Shown here in pieces: positions 53,158-60,992 of a stretch of 64,000 nt of DNA (position 1 is its first letter; every line of letters starts with the position of its first letter). The notes below the pieces were generated by a model. The model did not search any database. It was not told the origin of the DNA and saw nothing but the letters and a program-made list of their open reading frames with translations. The translations under genes and the position numbers were made by a program. Source of the stretch: Exiguobacterium sp. 9-2 (lineage in GTDB: Bacteria; Bacillota; Bacilli; Exiguobacteriales; Exiguobacteriaceae); assembly GCF_036287235.1 (NCBI RefSeq), contig NZ_CP142850.1, positions 1,319,127-1,383,126 of the forward strand. The letters run 5' to 3'.

Positions 53158-54321
53158 TTATGACGCTTTCGCTAATCGTTTTCTGATTAACATGCGGTTC
53201 AAGCCTTCCGTTGCGATCAACATCAAGAAAATGAGACTGATCGTGAACCAATGGAACAACGACAAGGAGTAAGAGGTTGCAAGCCAACCGAACAGTGGTG
53301 GCATGAACGTACTACCGGTATAGGCGAATGCCATCTGCATGCCCATTAACCGTTGCGCCGCAGCTTCTCCGAATCGAACCGGTGTCTCATGGAGCATTGC
53401 CGGATAAATCGGAGCGAGACCGAGCCCGACGAGTACGAAACCGAGTGGCATCCAAGCAGCAGGTGCAAGAATGAAGCAGATTGCACCGATCAAGGCCGTC
53501 CATTGACCGACGCGAATCAAGCGACGGTTCGACCAGCGGAGGGATAGAAAACCACTAATGAAGCGACCTGCCGTGATGCTACCGTAGTAGACGGAAACCC
53601 AAGTTGCAGCAGACGTCACCGAAAACGACCGGACTTGGACGAGGTAACTACTTCCCCAAAGACCGACGACAGCTTCGACACCACTATAAAAGCAAAATGC
53701 AGCGAGCGCAGCCATCAGTCCACGAGGTTTTCCAGACGACATACTAGCAGTTTGGACTTGTTCGGAAACGTGTTTTGGAGCCCGTTTCCAGAGCGGCAAA
53801 CTAATGATCAAGATAATCATCAATACGAGTTGCAGTGCTCCAACGATGAGATATCCAGTGCGCCATCCGGAATCAAGCAACACGCCAGCCATGATGAGTG
53901 GACCAGCTGTCGCGCCGATGCCCCAGAAGCAATGGAGCCAGTTCATATGATGGGCTTGATAATGCGTTGCAACAAAATGATTGAGTGCCGCGTCGACGAC
54001 ACCGCCACCGAGTCCAAGCGGAATCGCAAGAACAAAGAGCCAAATCAGCGAAGGGGCAATGAAAAAGCCGAGCAATGCAAGTGCTGTCAGACCAGCAGAA
54101 ACTGCCGTAATTGGTCCCGTCGAATATCGCGCGATCAATCGACCGCTAAACAGACTAGAAACGATTGTTCCGGCAGCAATCGTCATGAAGAGCCAACCTG
54201 CCATATCGAGCGGGGCGTCGAGGTCGAGCCGCATCACCGGCCAGGCCGTACCGAGCAAGGCGTCCGGAAGTCCGAGACTGATGAAAGCCAGATAAATCAG
54301 AGGTAACAGTAAACGAGTCAT
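53158..54321 (-). CDS. MFS transporter, probably sugar-specific (FucP/YfkF-like)
   Basis: A 387-residue, 12-helix protein beginning RLLLPLIYLAFISLGLPDAL, with GLPDALLGTAWPVMRLDL typical of the FHS-type MFS branch, and GLGGGVVDAALNHFVATHYQ, HHMNWLHCFWGIGATAGPLI. This branch imports fucose, glucose or related sugars. It overlaps the upstream ROK regulator by four bases (ATGA), so the two are coupled. Substrate unknown, probably the effector sugar of the regulator. Confidence 0.8.
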   Translation of the reverse strand: MTRLLLPLIYLAFISLGLPDALLGTAWPVMRLDLDAPLDMAGWLFMTIAAGTIVSSLFSGRLIARYSTGPITAVSAGLTALALLGFFIAPSLIWLFVLAIPLGLGGGVVDAALNHFVATHYQAHHMNWLHCFWGIGATAGPLIMAGVLLDSGWRTGYLIVGALQLVLMIILIISLPLWKRAPKHVSEQVQTASMSSGKPRGLMAALAAFCFYSGVEAVVGLWGSSYLVQVRSFSVTSAATWVSVYYGSITAGRFISGFLSLRWSNRRLIRVGQWTALIGAICFILAPAAWMPLGFVLVGLGLAPIYPAMLHETPVRFGEAAAQRLMGMQMAFAYTGSTFMPPLFGWLATSYSLSLFHWFTISLIFLMLIATEGLNRMLIRKRLAKAS

Positions 54322-55301
54322 CGGGTAAGTCCTCCTAACGGAATCTCTTTAATGAAGGATTGGACGCCGAGTTGGACCAGACCATCCAAATAATCGGTTT
54401 CCCAGTCACTTTGGCGCAACTGTGGTAATTTGTCGAGTGGAAATCGTTTGGCGCATCGATCTGTCACATGTGTCAACACATCATCGGTGACATCAGATGC
54501 TGCAAACAAGATGACGTCCGGGTTTAAGGTGATGGTAAATGAAAGGATGATCCGACTCAATGCTTCATACCAGTCGTCAGAGTATGATGAAGTCGTCGCG
54601 AGAACTTGGCCGACATTTCGAGTTTCGTCAAACGGGATGAACGAGATTTCCCCAGCAAAGTGATGCGCTCCGCGGACGACGCTGCCGGATACGGCGACAC
54701 CAGCTCCAGGTCCGTTCGTTCCGAGATAAACGTAGACAGTCGTTTCGTTTTCCTGAGTTGGAGCGATGACAGCCGCGTTCATGTCATTCTCGACGACGAC
54801 CGGTCGAGCGAACCGTTCAGTCAGTTCTTGTTGCAACGGGCGACCGTCAAGCGTCGGATAATCCGGAGCGAACAGGATGGATCCTGAGGCATCAATGGCA
54901 CCTGCGACACCAATTATTAGTGTCTGAATACGTGGATAGTCCTTCAGTAAAATGGTTAATGTTCTCAATAAGATCGACATATGGTTCGATGAATTAATTA
55001 ATATGCGATCAGTCGCGATCAGGTTACCACCTACATCATGAATCCGGTATTGCAGATACGTACGTTCGATGAATAAAGCGAGCCCATGAAAGCGATCCGT
55101 ACGATACCGGTAACGTTTTGCAGGACGTCCCCCACGGATCAACTCGAGCGGCGTTTCTTCGATTTCCTGAGCGGCGAGTAACAGATCGATTTGTTTACTC
55201 GTTGTTGGAAAACTGACGTCTAATACTTGTCGAATGGCAGGGATCGTGTCGAGATGCGCCATCAGAAAAGCATGACGAGTCCGTGAAATAAGTTCAGACA
55301 A
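54318..55301 (-). CDS. ROK family transcriptional regulator or sugar kinase-like protein
   Basis: TTG start at 55301 with GGGGG eight bases upstream. Residues 1-70 are compatible with a winged helix (RQVLDVSFPTTSKQIDLLLA). The rest is a ROK domain: VVENDMNAAVIAP, VYLGTNGPGAGVAVSGSVVR and GAHHFAGEISF. The usual Cys-rich zinc motif CGCxGC of ROK kinases is not seen, favouring a regulator. A perfect palindrome 23 bases upstream of the start probably is its operator. It is the first gene of the regulator-transporter pair. Confidence 0.8.
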   Translation of the reverse strand: MSELISRTRHAFLMAHLDTIPAIRQVLDVSFPTTSKQIDLLLAAQEIEETPLELIRGGRPAKRYRYRTDRFHGLALFIERTYLQYRIHDVGGNLIATDRILINSSNHMSILLRTLTILLKDYPRIQTLIIGVAGAIDASGSILFAPDYPTLDGRPLQQELTERFARPVVVENDMNAAVIAPTQENETTVYVYLGTNGPGAGVAVSGSVVRGAHHFAGEISFIPFDETRNVGQVLATTSSYSDDWYEALSRIILSFTITLNPDVILFAASDVTDDVLTHVTDRCAKRFPLDKLPQLRQSDWETDYLDGLVQLGVQSFIKEIPLGGLTR

Positions 55302-55323
55302 AATAATGCCCCCTATACAAGTA

Positions 55324-55347
55324 ACTTATTAAAATAATTTAATAAGT
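55324..55347. promoter_or_regulatory. Operator palindrome of the ROK-MFS operon
   Basis: ACTTATTAAA-ATAA-TTTAATAAGT is a perfect 10-bp inverted repeat with a 4-base spacer, similar in size and AT-richness to ROK repressor sites. It lies 23 bases upstream of the start codon, where bound protein would block transcription. Confidence 0.7.
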
Positions 55348-55661
55348 ATTGGTTTTAGTATAGCAGATCTTAAGAAGACAATGATAAAAAAATTGTGAAA
55401 AATTATACTCTGAACTAGAAGGGGGATGATGAAAAAGTTCTTTCGTGTGTTTTTATATTTAAATGGGAATAATCGCAAAGCCAATTAGATGATTTGACTG
55501 TCTAAATGCGACAATTCAATAAAATGTCCGCACCTATACCGATTCAATTTATCAATCAGTAAGTCATACGATGATGACTGATTTGAGTAGAACAATCCTG
55601 ACAATGAAAGCGTCTCGTCGATTGTTTTCAAGTTTTCACCAGTTTTTGAATTCATTCAAAT

Positions 55662-56501
55662 TCACTGAGCTGAAATCAATCGTTTCAGTTTTTCTTCTGT
55701 ACCTGACTCCTCGACAGGTGTATAGATGCTACATCGCAAGTCGTCTACGCCCTGCACTTGAAGGGAGGTCAGGTCGAATAGCATCTTGCCGACTTTTCCA
55801 TGACGGAATTCAATCAGGATTTCCGGAGCCTTACTGACCTGACTTTCCATCCATAGCGATTTGAATTCAGGATACGTATTACTCATCTCCTGTATGAAGG
55901 ACGTATACCATTCATCACCAGAGTATTGACCGTAGTATGCACGGAAAATGGACAAGAACCCTTTGGCGAAGTGTTCCCAGTTCCCGGCAAGTACTTTAAA
56001 TTCTTTCTGTGAGAACAAGAGGCGAATGAGGTTACGTTGTGATTCTGGAATGGTCGCAAAATCTACAAACACATGGGCCGCTGCAGGATTCCAGCCGACG
56101 ATATGGCAGTAACGATCCGTAATGATCGTCGGACACGTCGTCAAGGCAGAGAGAATTTTTTCGAGTGACGGACTAATAGTCATAGGGGAAGCTTGAATTT
56201 TCATACTGACGACCTGCGTCCCTAATGCTAAATCGTTCAAATATTCGTGTTCATCCCTGTTCAGACATAACGCCTGGGCGATACAGTCTAAGACGCTTCT
56301 AGATACCTTAATATCTCTTCCTTGTTCTAACCAGGTGTACCATGTCGTACTGACTCCTGCTAATTGAGCAACTTCCTCTCTTCTCAAGCCAGGCGTTCTC
56401 CTTCTTGATCCAGGCGGTAGCCCCACTGATTCCGGTTTGAGCTGTGCTCTTTTCGTCTTCAAAAAATAGGATAGAGCTTCTAATCGATTCGAGTCGTCCA
56501 T
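55662..56501 (-). CDS. XRE regulator with MmyB-like ligand-binding domain
   Basis: ATG at 56501, six bases after AGGAGG. Of 279 residues, about 5-85 form a helix-turn-helix: FLKTKRAQLKPESVGLPPGS, RTPGLRREEVAQLAGVSTTW, YTWLEQGRDIKVSRSVLDCI. The rest has the MmyB-like pattern PTIITDRYCHIVGWNPAAAH and RNLIRLLF. Proteins of this type are known or proposed to bind fatty acids. It is divergent from a FabF-type gene with a 118-base spacer holding repeats, so it probably regulates that gene and itself. Confidence 0.85.
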   Translation of the reverse strand: MDDSNRLEALSYFLKTKRAQLKPESVGLPPGSRRRTPGLRREEVAQLAGVSTTWYTWLEQGRDIKVSRSVLDCIAQALCLNRDEHEYLNDLALGTQVVSMKIQASPMTISPSLEKILSALTTCPTIITDRYCHIVGWNPAAAHVFVDFATIPESQRNLIRLLFSQKEFKVLAGNWEHFAKGFLSIFRAYYGQYSGDEWYTSFIQEMSNTYPEFKSLWMESQVSKAPEILIEFRHGKVGKMLFDLTSLQVQGVDDLRCSIYTPVEESGTEEKLKRLISAQ

Positions 56502-56541
56502 ATACGTTCCTCCTGATTTCTCTCCATCCAAGTATCAATTA

Positions 56542-56607
56542 TAATAGGATAAATGAACACTTGTAATAGGATACATGACACGTATGATTATCTCATACTA
56601 TTACAAG
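56542..56607. promoter_or_regulatory. Repeat array between the XRE and FabF genes
   Basis: Two direct repeats TAATAGGATAAATGA (56542-56556) and TAATAGGATACATGA (56564-56578) are spaced 22 bases apart, two helical turns. In addition CTTGTAATAG (56560-56569) recurs inverted as CTATTACAAG at 56598-56607, next to the ribosome site of the FabF gene. Likely binding sites of the adjacent XRE regulator. Confidence 0.6.
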
Positions 56608-56619
56608 GAGTGAAGAAAA

Positions 56620-57858
56620 ATGGAGCGCGTAGTGATTACAGGAATGGGTGTCGTCTCACCAATCGGAAACGATGTGGAGTCCTTTTGGAATAATATGATT
56701 GCTGGAAATTCAGGCATCACGGAAATCGATACGTTTGATACGACTGATTTCAAAGTAAAGATTGCAGGGAGTGTAAAAAACTTTGATGCGGAAAAGGCGA
56801 TTGGTAAAAAAGCCTCTCGTAACCTGGATCGCTTCGTCCAGTTCGCATTAGCGGCTGCTGATCAAGCCTGGAACGATTCTAAGCTAGGAGAATCTGATCT
56901 GGATCGGGAAAGACTTGCTGTATATGTGGGTTCAGGTGTAGGAGGGATTGAAACGTTAATTGACGGTGTTCATGCTTTATACCAAAAAGGTCCGAGAAGG
57001 GTCAGTCCAAGTCTCGTACCTTCCATGATGTCTAACGCAGCAGCCGCTCAAATTAGCATCAAGTGGCAAGCGATGGGACCTTCCATGTCACCTGTATCCG
57101 CTTGTGCAATCGGAAACACGGCTATTGGTGAAGCATATCGACTCATTCGAATGGGAGAGGCTGATGCTGCATTCGCTGGTGGAACAGAAGCGGGTATCAC
57201 TGAATTGTCTATAGCAAGCTTCGGTAATGCGACGGCATTGTCTACAAGAAACGAATCACCCGCTAAAGCGAGTCGTCCTTTTGACGGGACACGTGATGGT
57301 TTCGTGATGTCGGAAGGAGCAGGCATCTTGATCCTAGAATCGTTATCGCACGCAAAGCAACGAGGTGCGTCCATCTATGCGGAAGTCGTCGGATACGGAG
57401 CAAGTTCCGATGCCTATCATATAGTAGCGACTCATCCAGAAGGTCAGGGAGCATACCTCGCTATGAAGCGGGCCGTTCAACAGGCAGGGATTGAGACGAA
57501 TGACATCGATGTGATCAGTGCCCATGCGACGAGTACGATCGTCGGCGATCAGTCCGAGACACGTGCGATTAAAAAATTGTTTGCAGAACATGCGAACACA
57601 CTCCCGGTGACGGCGAACAAATCAATGCTAGGTCACATGCTCGGTGCTGCCGGTGGAGCGGAAGCGATCGCGCTTGCGAAATGTTTACAGGAAGGAATCA
57701 TTCCACCGACGATTAATCTTGAAGTCGATGATCCAACGTGTGACCTGGATTATGTAGCAGGAGGGGCTCGTTCGCTGGAGATGCAGTACGGACTATCCAA
57801 TTCTTTCGGATTCGGTGGTCATAACGCCGCCATCGTCTTGAAAAAATATATGGATTAA
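56620..57858 (+). CDS. Beta-ketoacyl-ACP synthase II (FabF-like)
   Basis: A 412-residue thiolase-fold enzyme of typical FabF length. It begins ERVVITGMGVVSPIGNDVES. The catalytic Cys is in MSPVSACAIGNTAIGEAYRL (about residue 164), His in ISAHATSTIVGDQSETRAIK (canonical AHGTST, here AHATST) and His in NKSMLGHMLGAAGGAEAI. It condenses malonyl-ACP with acyl-ACP. A main fab operon is not present here, so this is probably an extra, regulated copy, with control by the divergent MmyB-like regulator. AAGGAG precedes the ATG. Confidence 0.88.
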   Translation: MERVVITGMGVVSPIGNDVESFWNNMIAGNSGITEIDTFDTTDFKVKIAGSVKNFDAEKAIGKKASRNLDRFVQFALAAADQAWNDSKLGESDLDRERLAVYVGSGVGGIETLIDGVHALYQKGPRRVSPSLVPSMMSNAAAAQISIKWQAMGPSMSPVSACAIGNTAIGEAYRLIRMGEADAAFAGGTEAGITELSIASFGNATALSTRNESPAKASRPFDGTRDGFVMSEGAGILILESLSHAKQRGASIYAEVVGYGASSDAYHIVATHPEGQGAYLAMKRAVQQAGIETNDIDVISAHATSTIVGDQSETRAIKKLFAEHANTLPVTANKSMLGHMLGAAGGAEAIALAKCLQEGIIPPTINLEVDDPTCDLDYVAGGARSLEMQYGLSNSFGFGGHNAAIVLKKYMD

Positions 57859-57915
57859 GCATCAGAGTTTGGGTTCGGACAAGAGGACTCAATGAGTAAG
57901 TACTCGCTGAAAATG

Positions 57916-57957
57916 GATTGTATACATTTCGACGTCGAAATGTATACAATCTTTTTT
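57916..57957 (+). terminator. Terminator of the FabF-like gene
   Basis: GATTGTATACATTTCGAC is directly followed by its exact reverse complement (36-base perfect palindrome) and six T. The remaining stretch up to 58,150 shows no gene. Confidence 0.9.
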
Positions 57958-58149
57958 GTGTATCCAATTCTTATTAAATGTTAGTGATTCGGAAACCTTC
58001 ACTATTGCTGTGTCGTCATTCATCCAACGATTCATGACACGTTCTATCTATTTTACATAAAACGCGAATCATCAGTTCTAGTCAGAGTTTGCCTTAACTA
58101 GGACATCATGATCTTTATTTTAGTAATCCACCCTCTGAAGGGAGTTTTG

Positions 58150-58248
58150 AATCCACACCTAAAAAAATAACTGTATATGTTGTCATTCTAATTCTAGCTT
58201 TTTCATCATATCGTCAAAAGAGAAGGCTTTTGATTGATTATCATGTAC
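58150..58248 (-). pseudogene. Relic of a second RelBE-type module
   Basis: Minus strand: VHDNQSKAFSFDDMMKKLEL-E-stop at 58183-58248 parallels the C-terminus of the intact antitoxin just upstream (MAAHRKKSEAISFDDMMKEL-DLE). Its stop overlaps ATGA as in the intact pair, and the following frame begins MTTYTVIF, parallel to MTAYNVEF of the intact toxin, before losing similarity. So both the antitoxin end and toxin start of a duplicate module are recognisable. No functional protein can be made. Confidence 0.65.
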
Positions 58249-58274
58249 TTCCTAAGATATGAGTTTTGGATGCT

Positions 58275-58544
58275 TTATTTATAGATATCCCGACGATGTC
58301 CAATCTCAAGAATCAATATCACGACTTTCTCATCCTGGATGTCAGCAATCAGACGATAGTCGCCGATGCGATACCGCCATTCGCCAGAGCGATTCGAGAC
58401 GAGTCCTTTCCCATGACGACGCGGATCATCCGTCCCGACAAGGTTCTTCTTGATCCAGGACATGATGATCCGCGCTTGTTGTGGGTCCATCTTCTTGAGA
58501 GATTTTTGAGCCCCGCGCTCGAATTCTACATTATAAGCTGTCAT
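58275..58544 (-). CDS. RelE/ParE-type toxin
   Basis: An 89-residue protein: MTAYNVEFERGAQKSLKKMD, PQQARIIMSWIKKNL, then RRHGKGLVSNRSGEWRYRIG, DYRLIADIQDEKVVILILEI and GHRRDIYK. The core arginines and the closing GHRRDIY are those of RelE-family mRNA interferases that cut mRNA in the ribosome. Its start overlaps the antitoxin stop by four bases. Activity should be blocked by the upstream antitoxin. Confidence 0.88.
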   Translation of the reverse strand: MTAYNVEFERGAQKSLKKMDPQQARIIMSWIKKNLVGTDDPRRHGKGLVSNRSGEWRYRIGDYRLIADIQDEKVVILILEIGHRRDIYK

Positions 58545-58765
58545 TCTAAATCAAGTTCCTTCATCATGTCGTCGAAAGATATCGCTTCTGATTTTTTACG
58601 GTGTGCTGCCATGGAATCATGATAGAGTTGCAAATCGATTTCGTCTTCGATACGGTCGAGGACGGCATCGCGAACGAGTGTAGAAATCGTGATGTTCTTT
58701 GCCTTTGCATATTCCTTGATAAGTCGTGTATCCTGATCATCCAGACGTACGGAAATGGTACTCAT
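58541..58765 (-). CDS. RelB-type antitoxin (ribbon-helix-helix)
   Basis: A 74-residue protein with an N-terminal ribbon-helix-helix, MSTISVRLDDQDTRLIKEYA, KAKNITISTLVRDAVLDRIE, and an acidic C-terminal toxin-binding tail ending FDDMMKELDLE. AAAGGAG precedes the ATG. Directly upstream lie two TGTAATACAT repeats, the probable operator for autoregulation by the complex. It forms a complete toxin-antitoxin module with the following gene. Confidence 0.88.
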   Translation of the reverse strand: MSTISVRLDDQDTRLIKEYAKAKNITISTLVRDAVLDRIEDEIDLQLYHDSMAAHRKKSEAISFDDMMKELDLE

Positions 58766-58780
58766 GATTATCAGCTCCTT

Positions 58781-58800
58781 TGTAATACATTGTAATACAT
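58781..58800. promoter_or_regulatory. Operator repeats of the toxin-antitoxin module
   Basis: TGTAATACAT occurs twice in perfect tandem (10-base period, one helical turn), 15 bases before the antitoxin start codon. Typical placement for a ribbon-helix-helix autoregulator. Confidence 0.7.
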
Positions 58801-58906
58801 ATTAAGGTTTTAGTACATAGGATTGAGAGCGGAAACCCTGAACGAATATTCTTTGAAGTGCTGAAATTCGGCTTTTAAATATCGTGGATGAGTACGATTA
58901 GATTAA

Positions 58907-59080
58907 AAAAGTGGATTAAATCATGGTCAAATTGAAGTAAACATAGTCATTCATTTTTATTTTGACCATTTTTGGGAAGGCGATGATCTTTTATTCTACT
59001 CGTTTCCGACAATAGGATATGCATCTAAACGACGCCACGTATCGATTACAGAATATAAAAAAAGGTATGGATTTGTTTAA
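58907..59080 (+). pseudogene. 57-codon C-terminal gene fragment
   Basis: Open plus-strand segment without a start codon: KSGLNHGQIEVNIVIHFYFD, HFWEGDDLLFYSFPTIGYAS, KRRHVSITEYKKRYGFV, then TAA. Codon use and a mixed hydrophobic/charged pattern indicate former coding. The family is not recognised. Between it and 59,232 no gene is visible. Confidence 0.4.
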
Positions 59081-59232
59081 AGCATTTGTACCTTGATCTG
59101 TTTTTGTCATATGTATTGGTTTATTTCAAGATGTCATTGAGTTTGATAGAGAAAATCTCCCTACAACACGTAAACGATTATTGTAATCCATCTATCTGTT
59201 TTTTTATGGAATGCAACAAAGATATAATTCTC

Positions 59233-59706
59233 TCACTGAAGTAACTTTTGGTATTTATATCCTTTTAAAAGGTCAGCATCACCTTTAAAAGACCATTCCT
59301 CTATTTTAGAATCTGGATGTAATTTAAAATAATGGTCGAGGATATCGTGCCCTAAATTATAGTTACTCCAGCGGGGAATGTCTTTTTTGGGACTACCGCC
59401 CACAAGGTCCTCGTATGTAGCTTCACCAGATTGAATCAATTTTGCGACATGTTTTTTCGTCTTTTCATCCATTGGAGTACCCCATGGGGCCTTCACATCT
59501 TTGAGGACTCGGTCAGCAAAAGCATCCGCTTTTCCCTCGATAATGACCGAATCGAGTAATTTGTTCATCTGATATTTATTTCTGTCATGGAGAATCAAAT
59601 GATGGTATTCATGCGCAACCGTATAAGCTAAAGCATCCTTATCGAAATTCGAATCCATATATAGAACAACCGCATCTTTATATGACCCTGCTGCTACTCC
59701 GCCCAT
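59233..59706 (-). pseudogene. DUF2268-type metalloprotease, N-terminus missing
   Basis: The frame encodes a 157-residue C-terminal part with the zinc-protease motif in LAYTVAHEYHHLILHDRNKY (HExxH) and the following VIIEGKADAFADRVL glutamate helix, typical of DUF2268. Intact members have about 100-150 more residues before GGVAAGSYKDAVVLYMD. The upstream sequence changes abruptly at about 59,707-59,720 into an IS200/IS605-like end, and the first ATG lacks a ribosome site. So the gene was cut by a rearrangement. Confidence 0.65.
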
Positions 59707-59714
59707 AGGTTGGA

Positions 59715-59768
59715 TAACTCACGAATCCTCCACCTCTAAGCAACGCGTAGGTGGAGGTAGATCAACTA
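59715..59768 (+). mobile_element. Solitary IS200/IS605-type right-end hairpin
   Basis: AACTCACGAATCCTCCACCT is followed by CTAAGCAACGCGT and AGGTGGAGG, giving a 9-bp stem (59727-59735 / 59749-59757). A flanking AACTCACGAA and a G/C-rich stem with C-T-A-A-G-C in the loop are what I know from the right ends of IS200/IS605 (TnpB, IS1341-like) elements, whose RNA copy also forms the 3' part of the guide RNA. No tnpB or tnpA is present; the adjacent DNA is a truncated gene on the left and a duplicated gene fragment on the right. Confidence 0.55.
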
Positions 59769-59834
59769 TGTCTCTACTCGATATAGCGTATCAAATCCAC
59801 TATATATACTCACTGCGTGATAAGGAGGCGAATC

Positions 59835-59972
59835 GTGTGCTACCTATCTGCAGAATGTTATCTTATCTTACCAACTCTTCGAAAGGAGTACATGGACAAA
59901 GCGCTTGTTCCTGAATCTGTGCTATCCGTAAGTGAATGTATCTGTACGCACTATCCTAATATCAACAATTAG
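59835..59972 (+). pseudogene. 5' fragment of an immunity-island gene (paralogue of 20911)
   Basis: GTG at 59835 with AAGGAG-GCGAATC upstream, the same spacing and bases as at 20911 (AAGGAG-CCGAATC-ATG). The 45 codons read CYLSAECYLILPTLRKEYMD then KALVPESVLSVSECICTHYP-NINN, against HYLSAGYYLILPTSRKEYMD and KAVIPESVLSVSECICTHYP-DISI in the full gene. It stops after that, overlapping the end of the LysR gene. The upstream 50 bases are also related. A truncated segmental copy. Confidence 0.8.
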
Positions 59973-60844
59973 ATTTCATGACTATCGAAATGTGCTTTCA
60001 CGATCTTGAGAAATTCTTTGGAAAGAGGCGTCATTTTGTCTGATGATTTGACAATTAATCCGAGATGTCTAACCACAGGAGGATGTAAGGGTAATAGATG
60101 AACATGAGTCTCCCGTTTAGGAACTGCCAAGTTTGGCATAATACTAATACCTAATTTTCCTTTCACCATAGACAGTACAGTTTCATTCTCCTTACTATTA
60201 TATGAGGTACGTAATGAAAGACTAGCTTTACGACATTCCTCCTCGATAAGGACTTCACATCCAGATCGTAACATGATGAATGATTCCTCTTCGAAATCAG
60301 CTATCGTAACAACATCTTTTTCTATAAAAGGGTGTCCATCATATACGACAACAGATAAAGGATCTTGCGTCAGTGCTATACTCTCGAAACCTTTAACTGG
60401 TAATGCTGTAAAACCGAGATCCACCGTACCTTCTTCCACCCACTTTTCAATATCATCATAGCCACCCTCATACAACACCAATTCAACATTCTGGAAACGT
60501 TCTTTGAATATAGAAAACAAAATCGGTATAAAGGTAGCTGTAAAACTTGGGAAACTCCCGACAGCAATCTTTCCTAATTCTAATCCTTGCAAAGAAGAAA
60601 CTTTTTGCTCTATATGAGCCATGTTTGTCACAATATTGCGTATGTGTGGAATAATATATTCCCCTGCAGTAGTTAACGATGTCCCACCTCGTCCTCGATT
60701 CAAAAGTGTTACTCCTAGTTCAGATTCCAGTGTTGTAATGTTATGACTTACTCCAGATTGTGTCAGTCCAATCTTTTGACCTGCTTTCGTAAAACTACCA
60801 CTTTCCACAACGTTTAAAAGCACTTCTAATTGAAATAAATTCAA
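59969..60844 (-). CDS. LysR family transcriptional regulator
   Basis: A 291-residue protein with the LysR helix-turn-helix at 1-60 (FQLEVLLNVVESGSFTKAGQ, IGLTQSGVSHNITTLESELG) and a two-lobed effector domain (IAVGSFPSFTATFIPILFSI). It is divergent from the reductase gene at 60993; the 148-base spacer should contain its sites and both promoters. It probably activates the reductase-exporter pair in response to a small molecule. Its 3' end overlaps the immunity-gene fragment. Confidence 0.88.
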   Translation of the reverse strand: MNLFQLEVLLNVVESGSFTKAGQKIGLTQSGVSHNITTLESELGVTLLNRGRGGTSLTTAGEYIIPHIRNIVTNMAHIEQKVSSLQGLELGKIAVGSFPSFTATFIPILFSIFKERFQNVELVLYEGGYDDIEKWVEEGTVDLGFTALPVKGFESIALTQDPLSVVVYDGHPFIEKDVVTIADFEEESFIMLRSGCEVLIEEECRKASLSLRTSYNSKENETVLSMVKGKLGISIMPNLAVPKRETHVHLLPLHPPVVRHLGLIVKSSDKMTPLSKEFLKIVKAHFDSHEI

Positions 60845-60992
60845 TGTACTTCACATCCTTTTCTGTATTATACATGAGAGATGCAAATGATTAGAATGAA
60901 AAACATTCATTTTACTTATTTTATTTTTACAAATACACTAAAAACAGACAGATTGAATCAAAAAATAAAAGAATTGGAGAGTGGATGTATTG

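Noticed and set aside
53635-54306. 223-codon plus-strand frame opposite the MFS gene
   Set aside because: Long but composed of charged and polar residues typical of the antisense of a membrane protein; the MFS frame on the other strand has clear helices and motifs.
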